64,000 nt of DNA from Sphingomonas canadensis (GCF_026013525.1 NZ_JAPDRA010000001.1:656949-720948), one strand, 5' to 3'; shown: positions 43,700 through 53,232, numbered from the stretch's first letter. Notes: generated by a model not told the origin, from the letters alone. Program-made: numbers and translations.

Positions 43700-43733
43700 A
43701 TAATACGCCAAGCTAGTAGCGTAACCCGCCAAG
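43700..43733 (-). promoter_or_regulatory. SDR promoter with AraC-type direct repeats
   Basis: Reading leftward, CTTGGCG occurs at 43733-43727 and again at 43712-43706, 21 bases apart (two helical turns), and TATTAT follows at 43705-43700 as a good -10 box. No decent -35 box stands 17 bases before it. Direct repeats at this spacing next to a -10 without -35 are typical of AraC-activated promoters. The SDR start is about 55 bases downstream. Confidence 0.5.
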
Positions 43734-43820
43734 TTCCACTCGTCGCGGCAACGTTAGGCGTCTTGGAGATTGCCCTTCAGCCGTATCATCGCCCCCAACG
43801 CGCCAGTCGTCGCGACCGCG

Positions 43821-44042
43821 TCAATCTTGGTAGGGATGACTGTCGTTGCAGTCCGGGAAAGAGAGGCTCACTTGCGGCCAGCCGCCGAGGTGGAGCGTCT
43901 TCTGCTTGTCGAGGAATCGATATCGCAGGCGCCACAGCTTCTGGCCGTTGGGCTGGATGACGATGTGGAGATCCAGGGCGTCGGTGAGGCTGTAGGGCTT
44001 CGCTTTGGGCTTGGCGGTGTTGATCTGGATGTAGGCCAACAT
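43821..44042 (-). pseudogene. tyrosine integrase N-terminal fragment
   Basis: 73-residue frame. The first ~55 residues (MLAYIQINTAKPKAKPYSL, LWRLRYRFLDKQKTLHLGGW) match the N-terminal DUF4102 domain of P4-type tyrosine integrases; after PQVSLS the match ends and the core-binding and catalytic domains are missing. It starts about 175 bases from the 3' end of tRNA-Leu, the classic place for an integrase whose element used that tRNA. Confidence 0.8.
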
Positions 44043-44218
44043 GGTCGTCGTCCCAGCAAAGCCGGGTCGATCCGGGACCACCATAAGAGCAACATTTTGT
44101 GGCTGCTACTGGCGGTTCTAGCCGGATTTCGCCGGACGGTGTCTGGCGATTTTCGGTAGAAAAATGCTGTAAAACCAGATGCTCACTGGACACCACTGGA
44201 CGATGCCAGAGCGAGAAA

Positions 44219-44305
44219 TGGTGCCCAGAAGAGGACTCGAACCTCCACGGCCTTGCGACCGCCAGCACCTGAAGCTGGTGCGTCTACCAATTCCGCCATC
44301 TGGGC
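44219..44305 (-). tRNA. tRNA-Leu (CAG)
   Basis: Complementary strand gives an 87-base tRNA with encoded CCA: acceptor GCCCAGA pairs with TCTGGGC, A is the discriminator, the anticodon stem CCAGC/GCTGG encloses loop TTCAGGT (anticodon CAG), a long variable arm as in leucine tRNAs, and T-loop GTTCGAGTC. Its 3' end faces the integrase stub, so it served as an attachment site. Confidence 0.93.
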
Positions 44306-44413
44306 ACGGGGTAGGCGGGCGCCTCTAGGGTAGGGGCGTGGGCGTTGTCAACAGCAAGTGCGATGCGCAGGAGCGGCTTGCCGTTTCTGCCGCGGCGCGG
44401 CATGAGGCGGCGC

Positions 44414-45346
44414 ATGAAGGACAAGCTCGTAACGCTGATCGGAGGCGGCGGCTTCCTGGGCCGCTATGTCGCGCAGGCGCTGCTGCGCCAGGGCGTCCGC
44501 GTCCGCATCGCCCAGCGCCGCCCGCGCGAGGCGTGGTTCCTGAAGCCCCAGGGCGGGCTCGGCCAGACCCAGTTCGTTCTCGTCGACGTGACGCTGCCCG
44601 AAACGGTGGCGCGCGCGGTGGAGGGATCGGACGCGGTGGTCAATCTGGCCGGCACGCTGCACGCGGCGGATTATCATGCTATCCATGTGAAGGGCGCGCA
44701 GACGGTGGCGCAGGCCGCCAGCCGCGCCGGGGCGTCGGCCTTTGTCCATGTTTCCGCGCTGGGCGCCGACGCGGCCTCGCCCTCCGGCTATGGCAAGTCG
44801 AAGGCGGCGGGCGAGCGCGCCGTGCTGGAAGCGTTCAAGAAGGCGGTGATCCTGCGTCCCTCGTACCTGTTCGGGCGCGAGGACCGGCTGGTGAACCGCT
44901 TCGCCGCGATGATCGCGAGCTGGGGCGTGGTCCCCGTGCTGGCGCCGGAGGCGAAGGCGCAGCCGCTGTGGGTGGCCGACGCGGCCGACGCGGTGACGGC
45001 GGCGCTGGGCGATCCGGGTGCGCACGGCGGCAAGACCTATTCGCTGGGCGGCCCGGACGTGCTGACCATGGCGGGCCTCAATCGCTGGATCGCGCGGGAG
45101 ATCGGGCGCGATCCGCTGTTCCTCGATCTGCCCGATGCGATCGGCGCGCTGGTGGCGGCGATGCCGGGATCGCCGCTCTCGGGCGATCAGTGGAAGATGC
45201 TGAAGCGCGACAATATCGTTCCGGCCGGTGCCCCGGGCATGGCGGCGCTGGGCCTGTCCCCGGTGCCGCTGGCCAGCGTCGCGCCTTCGTGGCTGGTGCA
45301 ATACCGGCGGCATGGCCGTTTCGGCCAGCTCGGCAGCGCCGCCTGA
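44414..45346 (+). CDS. complex I NDUFA9-family NAD(P)-binding protein
   Basis: 310-residue extended-SDR-like protein. Rossmann motif VTLIGGGGFLGRYVAQAL at the N-terminus, then DAVVNLAGTLH and FVHVSALGAD; the usual Tyr-x3-Lys is represented by SGYGKSKAAGE. Close to the NDUFA9/39-kDa family linked with respiratory complex I, or a nucleoside-diphosphate-sugar epimerase. Start at ATG 44414, following GAGG; ATG 44402 is also possible. It lies upstream of uppP on the same strand. Confidence 0.85.
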   Translation: MKDKLVTLIGGGGFLGRYVAQALLRQGVRVRIAQRRPREAWFLKPQGGLGQTQFVLVDVTLPETVARAVEGSDAVVNLAGTLHAADYHAIHVKGAQTVAQAASRAGASAFVHVSALGADAASPSGYGKSKAAGERAVLEAFKKAVILRPSYLFGREDRLVNRFAAMIASWGVVPVLAPEAKAQPLWVADAADAVTAALGDPGAHGGKTYSLGGPDVLTMAGLNRWIAREIGRDPLFLDLPDAIGALVAAMPGSPLSGDQWKMLKRDNIVPAGAPGMAALGLSPVPLASVAPSWLVQYRRHGRFGQLGSAA

Positions 45347-45434
45347 GGATCGCGGCGCTCCATATCAGCGATCCAGGCGGCCGGCGCAGGGGGCATCCGC
45401 GCGGGGCCGGCATGTGTGAAAGGGGCGTATTTCC

Positions 45435-46244
45435 ATGACCGAGCTGCTCGTCGTCATCATCCTCGGCATCGTCGAGGGCATCACCGAGTTCCTGCCGGTC
45501 TCCTCCACCGGGCACCTGATCCTGGCGGGCGAGCTGCTCGGCTATGATTCGGCGCGCTGGGCGACGTTCAACGTGGTGATCCAGCTTGGCGCGATCCTGG
45601 CGATCGTGGTGCTGTATTGGCGCACCTTCTGGGCGGTGGGCATGGGCCTGCTGCGCTGGGACCCGGTGTCGGTGCGCTTCGTGCGCAACATCCTGATCGC
45701 GTTCCTGCCCTCGGCCATACTCGGGCTGCTGCTGATCGACCGGATCGAGGAGATGCTGGGCAGCCCCGGCATCGTCGCCTGGGCGCTGATCCTGGGCGGT
45801 ATCGCGATCCTGGCAATCGAGCGCTGGGCGAAGCCGGGCCAGGTGGTGGGCGTGGCGGAGATCCCGCTGGCCAAGGTGGTGGGCGTGGGCCTGATCCAGT
45901 GCCTGTCGATGATCCCCGGGGTCAGCCGATCGGGCGCGACCATCCTGGGCGCACTGTCGCTGGGCGTCGAGCGGCGCACCGCGGCGGAGTTCAGCTTCTT
46001 CCTGGCGATCCCGACGATGCTGGGCGCCAGCACGCTGGGCATTCTGAAGCACCGCGAGGCGCTGATGGCGCAGGGCGGACAGGAACTGATGTACATCGCG
46101 CTGGGCTTTGCCGTGTCGTTCGTCGTCGCGCTGGTGGTGGTGAAATGGTTCATCGGGCTGGTCGGGCGCAGCGGATTTTCGCCCTTCGCCTGGTATCGAA
46201 TCGGGGCCGGAATCATCGCACTGGTGTGGCTCGGCATGCGATAG
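45435..46244 (+). CDS. uppP: undecaprenyl-diphosphatase UppP
   Basis: 269-residue polytopic membrane enzyme (about eight hydrophobic segments). Family motifs: GIVEGITEFLPVSSTGHL at 11-28 and PGVSRSGATILGALSLG near 160, which hold the catalytic Glu, Ser and Arg. It removes a phosphate from undecaprenyl pyrophosphate to recycle the lipid carrier for cell-wall synthesis; overexpression gives bacitracin resistance. Length is normal. Confidence 0.95.
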   Translation: MTELLVVIILGIVEGITEFLPVSSTGHLILAGELLGYDSARWATFNVVIQLGAILAIVVLYWRTFWAVGMGLLRWDPVSVRFVRNILIAFLPSAILGLLLIDRIEEMLGSPGIVAWALILGGIAILAIERWAKPGQVVGVAEIPLAKVVGVGLIQCLSMIPGVSRSGATILGALSLGVERRTAAEFSFFLAIPTMLGASTLGILKHREALMAQGGQELMYIALGFAVSFVVALVVVKWFIGLVGRSGFSPFAWYRIGAGIIALVWLGMR

Positions 46245-46316
46245 GTCCGATTTAGGACCTTTATTTTCGCAAATTGCGCGATAGAATCGCCCGAACACCG
46301 GCATTGATTCGCATAT

Positions 46317-46339
46317 AGGTCAGTATTGCTGACTTTTTT
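46317..46339 (+). terminator. intrinsic terminator between uppP and gltD
   Basis: Stem GTCAG (46319-46323) / CTGAC (46329-46333), loop TATTG, followed by six T (46334-46339); weaker pairs extend the base of the stem to about 46317. It ends uppP transcription or, being only 18 bases from the gltD start, may act as an attenuator for gltD. Confidence 0.65.
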
Positions 46340-46357
46340 CGCCTTCGCACTCGCGAT

Positions 46358-47830
46358 ATGGGCGATGGCATGGCTGGTGAGACTATGCTGAAGTTCGTGG
46401 GCACGGGGCAGGCCTATCCGGCCAAGCGCCCCGCCGACCTGCGCAACGAGGATTTCCGCGAGATCGCGGACCGCTTCGCAATGCCCGAGGCGGAGGAGCA
46501 GGCTTCGCGCTGCTCGCAATGCGGCGTGCCCTATTGCTCGGTGCATTGCCCGCTGCACAACCATATCCCGGACTGGCTGCGCCTGACCGCGGAGGGGCGG
46601 CTGCGCGAGGCCTATGAGCTGTCCAACGCCACCTCCACCATGCCCGAGATCTGCGGCCGCATCTGTCCGCAGGACCGGCTGTGCGAGGGCAATTGCGTGA
46701 TCGAGTTCACCGGGCATGGCGCGGTGACGATCGGATCGGTGGAGAAATACATCACCGATACCGCCTGGGAGAACGGCTGGGTCGAGCCGCTGGCGCCGGG
46801 GCCGGATCGCGGCCAATCGGTGGGCATCATCGGATCGGGGCCGGCGGGGCTTACCGCGGCCGAATATCTGCGCGTGCTGGGCTATTCGGTGACGGTGTAC
46901 GATCGCCACGATCGCGCGGGCGGGCTGCTGATCTATGGCATCCCGGGCTTCAAGCTGGAGAAATATGTCGTCGAGCGGCGCGTGAAGCGGCTGGCCGACG
47001 GCGGGGTGAAGTTCGAGCTGGGCTTCGACGTGGGCCGCGACGCGACGCTGGACGAGCTGCGCGCCAACCATGACGCGCTGCTGATCGCCACGGGCGTGTA
47101 CAAGCCGCGCGCGATCAAGGCGCCGGGCGTCGATTCGAAGGGCGTGGTCGATGCGCTCGACTATCTGATCGCGTCGAACCGCAAGAGCTTCGGCGATGCC
47201 GTGCCCGCGTTCGACGACGGCAGCCTGAACGCCGAGGGCAAGCATGTGGTGGTCGTGGGCGGCGGCGACACCGCGATGGATTGCGTGCGCACCGCGGTGC
47301 GCCAGGGCGCGGCCAGCGTGAAGTGCCTCTATCGCCGCGATCGTGCCAACATGCCGGGATCGCAGCGCGAGGTCGCCAATGCCGAGGAGGAGGGCGTCGA
47401 GTTCGTCTGGCTCTCCGCGCCCGAGGCGTTCAAGGGCGAGGCCGCCGGGGTGACCGGCGTGCGCGCCGCGCGCATGCGGCTGGGGGCGCCCGACGCCAGC
47501 GGCCGCCGCGCGCCGGAGCCCGATCCGGGCAACGAGGTCGATCTGCCGGCCGATCTGGTGATCAAGGCGCTGGGCTTCGATCCGGAGGACCTGCCCAGGC
47601 TGTTCGGCGCGGCCGAGCTGGGCGTCACCCGCTGGGGCACGGTGCGCGTCGACGGCCGTTCGATGATGACCAGCCTGGACGGCGTGTTCGCCGCCGGAGA
47701 CATCGTGCGCGGCGCCAGCCTGGTCGTATGGGCGGTGCGCGACGGGCGCGACGTGGCCGATCACATGCACCGTTACCTGAAGGCGCGCGCGGCGGCTGGC
47801 GCCGCCGCCATGGCCGCGGCGGCGGTATGA
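46358..47830 (+). CDS. gltD: glutamate synthase small subunit GltD
   Basis: 490-residue beta subunit of NADPH-dependent glutamate synthase, feeding electrons from NADPH through FAD and Fe-S clusters to GltB. Seen: Cys-rich N-terminus (CSQCGVPYCSVHCPLHNH, CGRICPQDRLCEGNC), FAD loop GIIGSGPAGLTAAEYL, NADPH loop VVVGGGDTAMDCVRTA, and the C-terminal GVFAAGDIVRG. ATG 46370 or 46385 are alternative starts. The stop overlaps the DUF2059 gene as ATGA. Confidence 0.95.
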   Translation: MGDGMAGETMLKFVGTGQAYPAKRPADLRNEDFREIADRFAMPEAEEQASRCSQCGVPYCSVHCPLHNHIPDWLRLTAEGRLREAYELSNATSTMPEICGRICPQDRLCEGNCVIEFTGHGAVTIGSVEKYITDTAWENGWVEPLAPGPDRGQSVGIIGSGPAGLTAAEYLRVLGYSVTVYDRHDRAGGLLIYGIPGFKLEKYVVERRVKRLADGGVKFELGFDVGRDATLDELRANHDALLIATGVYKPRAIKAPGVDSKGVVDALDYLIASNRKSFGDAVPAFDDGSLNAEGKHVVVVGGGDTAMDCVRTAVRQGAASVKCLYRRDRANMPGSQREVANAEEEGVEFVWLSAPEAFKGEAAGVTGVRAARMRLGAPDASGRRAPEPDPGNEVDLPADLVIKALGFDPEDLPRLFGAAELGVTRWGTVRVDGRSMMTSLDGVFAAGDIVRGASLVVWAVRDGRDVADHMHRYLKARAAAGAAAMAAAAV

Positions 47831-48591
47831 CGATGCGCGCGCTCCTTTGCCCGCTCCTGGCGGCGCTGGCGTTCGTGGCGGCGCCCGCCGCAGCACAGGC
47901 CCAGGGTTCGCCACGCGCGGTGCCGCTCAAGGCAACCCCGGAGGCGCTGACCCTGGCGGCGGAACTCTCGCGCATTACCAACGATCAGGCCGAGGTTCTG
48001 GCGATGCTCGACGTCGCGCTCGACGGCTCCCTGCCCAAGGCGCTGGCGGCCGATTCGACCTTTCAGGAGCTCGAAAAGCTCTATCCGGGCATCGGCGCCG
48101 AATTCATCGGTGTGATGAAGCCGATCATCCGGGAGTATCTGATACAGGAATGGCCGGAGTATCAGCGCCGGAGCGCCGAAATCTATGCCAAGTGGCTGAC
48201 GCCCGCCGATCTGCGCGTGGCGATCGCCTTCTATTCCTCGCCCACCGGCCTGAAACTGCGCGCCGCGGTGGCCGAAGGGGCGGATTTCACCGAGCTCTTC
48301 TCGGAACAGATCGCCAGCCTGGGCGAGGCCGAGATCACGGCGAAGGACCTTGAAAAGAGCCTCGATCCCGCAATCGACAAGGCGGCCTCCTCGCTGACGC
48401 CTGCCGAGCGTCTCGAAGTCATGCGCTTCGTGAGGAAGGTGGGGCCGCAGAAGCTGGCGCGATCGAACGCCGAGATCATGCAAATGGCAGCCGGGTGGTC
48501 CAGCGAGATGGACCCGGAAACCGAGCAGAAGATCGAGGAAGCGGTCTTGGCCATGATGGCGCGCCGGATGAGCGGCGAGAAGCCGCAGTGA
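47827..48591 (+). CDS. DUF2059 exported protein
   Basis: 254-residue exported protein with a signal peptide (first ~25 residues, AAPAAAQAQ) and a DUF2059 domain (RSAEIYAKWLTPADLRVAIAF, SSPTGLKLR). Function unknown. It is translationally coupled to gltD (ATGA overlap) and lies immediately before gltB, splitting the two glutamate synthase genes. Confidence 0.85.
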   Translation: MTMRALLCPLLAALAFVAAPAAAQAQGSPRAVPLKATPEALTLAAELSRITNDQAEVLAMLDVALDGSLPKALAADSTFQELEKLYPGIGAEFIGVMKPIIREYLIQEWPEYQRRSAEIYAKWLTPADLRVAIAFYSSPTGLKLRAAVAEGADFTELFSEQIASLGEAEITAKDLEKSLDPAIDKAASSLTPAERLEVMRFVRKVGPQKLARSNAEIMQMAAGWSSEMDPETEQKIEEAVLAMMARRMSGEKPQ

Positions 48592-48644
48592 ACGCTCCCC
48601 GCACCCCCGCCCCTCCCGCGCACGATGCAATCCGGAATCCAGCG

Positions 48645-51600
48645 ATGAACGAAGCCGAACGTACCCGCCTTGCCCGCGAAGGCATGTACCGCCCCGAGTT
48701 CGAGGGCGATGCCTGTGGCGTGGGCCTGGTCGCCGCGACCGACGGCAAGGCCAGCCGCCGCGTCGTCCAGTCGGCGATCGATGCGCTGCGCGCGGTTTGG
48801 CATCGCGGCGCGGTGGACGCCGACGGCAAGACCGGCGACGGCGCGGGCATCCATGTCGATCTGCCGGTGCGCTTCTTCGACGATGCGATCGTGGCGGGCG
48901 GCCATCGCGTGCGGCCGAACCGGCTGGCGGTGGGCATGATCTTCCTGCCGCGCACCGATCTGGGCGCGCAGGAAACGTGCCGCACGATCGTGGAGAGCGA
49001 GATCATCGCCGCCGGCTACACCATCTATGGCTGGCGCCAGGTGCCGGTGGACGTATCGGTGATCGGCCAGAAGGCCCAGGCGACACGGCCCGAGATCGAG
49101 CAGATCATGATCGCCGGGCCGATGCCCGACGCGCTGAGCGCCGCCGAGTTCGAGAAGAACCTCTACCTCGTCCGCCGCCGGATCGAGAAGGCGGTGATCG
49201 CGGCGCAGATCAGCGGATTCTACATCTGTTCGCTGTCGTGCCGGTCGATCGTGTACAAGGGGCTGTTCCTGGCGGAGAGCCTGTCGGATTTCTATCCGGA
49301 CCTGCGCGACAGCCGCTTCGAAAGCCGCGTGGCGATTTTCCACCAGCGCTATTCGACCAACACCTTCCCGCAATGGTGGCTGGCGCAGCCGTTCCGCTGC
49401 CTGGCGCACAATGGCGAGATCAACACGATCCGCGGCAACAAGAACTGGATGCTCAGCCACGAGATCCGCATGGCCAGCCTGGCCTTTGGCGAGCATTCGG
49501 AGGACATCAAGCCGGTGATCCCCGCAGGCGCGAGCGACACCGCCGCGCTGGACGCGGTGTTCGAGGCGATCTGCCGTTCCGGCCGCGACGCGCCCACCGC
49601 CAAGCTGATGCTGGTGCCGCCCGCGCTGGGCGGGGTGGACGTGCCGCCCGCGCACACCGCGATGTTCCAGTATCTGGCGAGCGTGATGGAGCCGTGGGAC
49701 GGCCCCGCCGCGCTGGCGATGACCGACGGCCGCTGGGCAGTTGCGGGCATGGACCGCAACGCGCTGCGCCCGCTGCGCTATACCCAGACCGCCGACGGGC
49801 TGCTGATCGTCGGATCGGAAACCGGCATGGTGCCGGTGCCGGAGACCAGCGTGGTCGCCAAGGGCCGGCTGGGGCCGGGCGAGATGATCGCCGTCGACCT
49901 GGAAGACGGTGTGTTGCTTCACGATCATGCCGTGAAGGACCGGATCGCCGCCGAGGCCGACTACGCCGGCAAGATCCGTCCGTTCATCACCATCGACGAC
50001 CTGCCGGGGCAGAAGAAGCCTGCGCTGCCGCGCTATGACCGCGCCGAGCTGGCCCGGCGCCAGGTGGCGGCCGGCCAGACGCTGGAGGACATGGAGCTGG
50101 TGCTGGCCCCCATGGCGGAGGGCGGCAAGGAAGCCGTGGGTTCGATGGGCGACGATACGCCGCTCGCCGTCATCTCGGACAAGCCGCGGCTGATCAGCCA
50201 GTTCTTCCGCCAGAATTTCAGCCAGGTCACCAATCCGCCGATCGACAGCCTGCGCGAGCGCCACGTGATGTCGCTGCGCACCCGTTTCGGCAATCTGGCG
50301 AACATCCTGGATACCGATGCCCAGCCGGGCAAGGTGCTGGTGCTCGAAAGCCCGGTGCTCACCAGCCTGGATTGGGAACGGCTGCGCGCGCATTACGAGC
50401 GCCAGTCGCAGGAGATCGACTGCACCTTCGAGGCGGACGGCGGGCCGGATGCGCTGCGCGAGGCGATCCGCCGCATCCGCGAGGAGGCCGAGCGGGCGGT
50501 GCGCGCGGGATGCACCGAGCTGTTCCTGACCGACGAGCACCAGTGCGCGGATCGTGTCGCCATCGCCGGCGTGCTGGCGGCGGCGGCGGTGCATACGCAT
50601 CTGGTGCGCAAGGGGCTGCGCTCCTACGCCAGCGTCAACATCCGCACCGCCGAATGCCTGGACACCCATTATTATGCGGTGCTGATCGGCGTGGGCGCGA
50701 CCACGGTGAACGCCTATCTGGCCGAAGCCGCGATCGCCGATCGCCAGGCGCGGGGCCTGTTCGGCAACCTGACGCTCGACGAATGCCTGAAGAACCATCG
50801 CAAGGCGATCGACGACGGGCTGCTGAAGATCATGTCGAAGATGGGGATCGCGGTGATCTCCAGCTATCGCGGCGGCTATAATTTCGAGGCGGTGGGGCTC
50901 AGCCGCGCGCTGGTGGCGGACCTGTTCCCCGGCATGCCGGCCAAGATCTCGGGCGAGGGCTATGCCTCGCTCCACCTGTCGGCGATGCTGCGGCACGATG
51001 CCGCGCACGACACCGCGGTCGCCACGCTGCCGGTCGGCGGCTTCTACCGCCAGCGCCACGGCGGCGAGACGCACGCCTATTCGGCGCAGCTCATGCACCT
51101 GCTGCAGAGCTCGGTCGCGAACGACAGCTATTCCACCTATCTGCAATTCTCGCGCGGCGTGCGCGACATGCCGCCGGTCTATCTGCGCGATCTGCTGGAG
51201 TTCAACTATCCGGACCTGGGCGTGCCGATCGACCAGGTCGAGGCGATCACCGAGATCCGCAAGCGCTTCGTGACCCCGGGCATGAGCCTGGGCGCGCTGA
51301 GCCAGGAGGCGCACGAGACGCTGTCGATCGCGATGAACCGCATCGGCGCCAAGGCCGTTTCGGGCGAAGGCGGCGAGGATTCGTCGCGCTATTCCCCGCG
51401 CGAGAACGGCGACAACGCCAATTCGGTGATCAAGCAGATCGCGTCGGGCCGCTTCGGCGTCACCGCGGAATATCTGAACGCCTGCGACGAGATCGAGATC
51501 AAGGTGGCCCAGGGCGCCAAGCCCGGCGAGGGCGGCCAGCTCCCCGGTTTCAAGGTGACCGAGTTCATCGCTAAGCTGCGCCACGCCACGCCCGGCGTGA

Positions 51601-53156
51601 TGCTGATCAGCCCGCCGCCCCACCACGACATCTATTCGATCGAGGACCTGGCGCAGCTCATCTACGACCTGAAGATGGTCAATCCGCGCGCGCGGGTGTG
51701 CGTCAAGCTGGTCAGCTCGGCGGGCATCGGCACGGTGGCGGCCGGAGTCGCGAAGGCGCATGCCGATGTGATCCTGGTTTCCGGCCATGTCGGCGGCACG
51801 GGCGCCTCGCCCGTCACCTCGATCAAATATGCCGGAACGCCGTGGGAGATGGGGCTTTCGGAGGTCAACCAGACGCTGACGCTCAACGGGCTGCGCGGCC
51901 GCGTGCGGCTGCGCACCGACGGCGGGCTGAAGACCGGGCGCGACATCGTGATCGCCGCGATCCTGGGCGCCGAGGAATTCGGCATCGGCACGCTCAGCCT
52001 GGTCGCGATGGGCTGCATCATGGTGCGCCAGTGCCATTCGAACACCTGCCCGGTGGGCGTCTGCACCCAGGACGAGAAGCTGCGCGCCAAATTCACCGGC
52101 ACGCCGGAGAAGGTCATCAACCTGATGACCTTCATCGCCGAGGAGGTTCGCGAGATCCTGGCCAAGCTGGGCTTCCGCAGCCTGGACGAGGTGATCGGCC
52201 GCACCGAGCTGCTCCGCCAGGTCAGCCGCGGTGCCGAGCATCTCGACGATCTCGATCTCAACCCGGTTCTGGCGAAGGTCGACGCCGACGATTCCAACCG
52301 CCGCTACAGCCTGTCCACCTTCCGCAACGAGGTGCCGGACAGCCTGGACGCGCAGATGATCAAGGACGCCGCCGCCGTCTTTTCGCGCCGCGAGAAGATG
52401 CAGCTCACCTATACGGTGCGCAACACGCATCGCGCGGTGGGCACGCGGCTTTCCAGTGAGATCACCCGCGCCTTCGGCATGTCGGCGCTGGCCGACGGGC
52501 ACGTCCACGTCCGGCTGCGCGGCACCGCGGGCCAGTCGCTCGGCGCCTTCCTGTGCAAGGGCGTGACGCTAGAGGTGTTCGGCGATTCGAACGATTATGT
52601 GGGCAAGGGCCTGTCGGGCGGCATCATCATCGTCCGCCCGATGGTCAGCTCGCCGCTCGAAAGCTGGAACAACACGATCATCGGCAACACCGTGCTCTAT
52701 GGCGCGACCTCCGGCCGGCTGTTCGCGGCGGGCCAGGCGGGCGAGCGCTTCGCGGTGCGCAACTCGGGCGCGCAGGTGGTGGTGGAAGGCTGCGGCGCCA
52801 ACGGCTGCGAATATATGACCGGGGGCATCGCCGTGGTGCTGGGCCGGGTGGGGATGAACTTCGGCGCGGGCATGACCGGCGGCATGGCGTTCGTCTATGA
52901 TCCCGACGGAAGCTTCGCCGCGCGCGCCAATCCGGAAAGCATCGTGTGGCAGCGGCTGGCGTCGGCGCACTGGAGCGGCGTGCTGCGCGATCTGGTGGAG
53001 GCGCATGCCGAGGCGACCGACAGCAAGTACGCGCAAGGCCTGCTGGAGGAATGGGACCGGGTGGCCGGCAATTTCTGGCAGGTCGTGCCGCGCGAGATGC
53101 TGAGCCGCCTCGCCCATCCGCTCGACGACGATGCGGAGGCTGTGGCGGCCGAATAG
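48645..53156 (+). CDS. gltB: glutamate synthase large subunit GltB
   Basis: 1503-residue alpha subunit of glutamate synthase, which makes two glutamates from glutamine and 2-oxoglutarate. Start at ATG 48645, giving a short propeptide before Cys24 of DACGVGLVA, the Ntn nucleophile exposed by cleavage; GTG 48588, overlapping the previous stop, is an alternative. Seen: glutaminase domain with HNGEINTIRGN, FMN-binding synthase domain with SGEGGEDSSRY, the 3Fe-4S ligands CIMVRQCHSNTC, and the C-terminal GXGXG beta-helix (GATSGRLFAAGQAGERFAVR). Length is standard. Third gene of the gltD operon. Confidence 0.96.
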   Translation: MNEAERTRLAREGMYRPEFEGDACGVGLVAATDGKASRRVVQSAIDALRAVWHRGAVDADGKTGDGAGIHVDLPVRFFDDAIVAGGHRVRPNRLAVGMIFLPRTDLGAQETCRTIVESEIIAAGYTIYGWRQVPVDVSVIGQKAQATRPEIEQIMIAGPMPDALSAAEFEKNLYLVRRRIEKAVIAAQISGFYICSLSCRSIVYKGLFLAESLSDFYPDLRDSRFESRVAIFHQRYSTNTFPQWWLAQPFRCLAHNGEINTIRGNKNWMLSHEIRMASLAFGEHSEDIKPVIPAGASDTAALDAVFEAICRSGRDAPTAKLMLVPPALGGVDVPPAHTAMFQYLASVMEPWDGPAALAMTDGRWAVAGMDRNALRPLRYTQTADGLLIVGSETGMVPVPETSVVAKGRLGPGEMIAVDLEDGVLLHDHAVKDRIAAEADYAGKIRPFITIDDLPGQKKPALPRYDRAELARRQVAAGQTLEDMELVLAPMAEGGKEAVGSMGDDTPLAVISDKPRLISQFFRQNFSQVTNPPIDSLRERHVMSLRTRFGNLANILDTDAQPGKVLVLESPVLTSLDWERLRAHYERQSQEIDCTFEADGGPDALREAIRRIREEAERAVRAGCTELFLTDEHQCADRVAIAGVLAAAAVHTHLVRKGLRSYASVNIRTAECLDTHYYAVLIGVGATTVNAYLAEAAIADRQARGLFGNLTLDECLKNHRKAIDDGLLKIMSKMGIAVISSYRGGYNFEAVGLSRALVADLFPGMPAKISGEGYASLHLSAMLRHDAAHDTAVATLPVGGFYRQRHGGETHAYSAQLMHLLQSSVANDSYSTYLQFSRGVRDMPPVYLRDLLEFNYPDLGVPIDQVEAITEIRKRFVTPGMSLGALSQEAHETLSIAMNRIGAKAVSGEGGEDSSRYSPRENGDNANSVIKQIASGRFGVTAEYLNACDEIEIKVAQGAKPGEGGQLPGFKVTEFIAKLRHATPGVMLISPPPHHDIYSIEDLAQLIYDLKMVNPRARVCVKLVSSAGIGTVAAGVAKAHADVILVSGHVGGTGASPVTSIKYAGTPWEMGLSEVNQTLTLNGLRGRVRLRTDGGLKTGRDIVIAAILGAEEFGIGTLSLVAMGCIMVRQCHSNTCPVGVCTQDEKLRAKFTGTPEKVINLMTFIAEEVREILAKLGFRSLDEVIGRTELLRQVSRGAEHLDDLDLNPVLAKVDADDSNRRYSLSTFRNEVPDSLDAQMIKDAAAVFSRREKMQLTYTVRNTHRAVGTRLSSEITRAFGMSALADGHVHVRLRGTAGQSLGAFLCKGVTLEVFGDSNDYVGKGLSGGIIIVRPMVSSPLESWNNTIIGNTVLYGATSGRLFAAGQAGERFAVRNSGAQVVVEGCGANGCEYMTGGIAVVLGRVGMNFGAGMTGGMAFVYDPDGSFAARANPESIVWQRLASAHWSGVLRDLVEAHAEATDSKYAQGLLEEWDRVAGNFWQVVPREMLSRLAHPLDDDAEAVAAE

Positions 53157-53184
53157 GGGGGCACCGGCTTCGCTGGAGCAGGCC

Positions 53185-53211
53185 GAACGGGGCGGCTGAT
53201 GCGCCCCGTTC
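53185..53211. terminator. bidirectional hairpin between gltB and tetR
   Basis: Perfect 10-bp stem GAACGGGGCG (53185-53194) with CGCCCCGTTC (53202-53211), 7-base loop, between two convergent genes. No long T-run, but the position and strength suit a shared terminator. Confidence 0.6.
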
Positions 53212-53232
53212 CGCCCGCGGGCGGAAACGGTG

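Noticed and set aside
48231..52508. 1425-residue open frame antisense to gltB
   Set aside because: It mirrors gltB codons, is His/Arg-rich and has no family motif; a GC-bias shadow.
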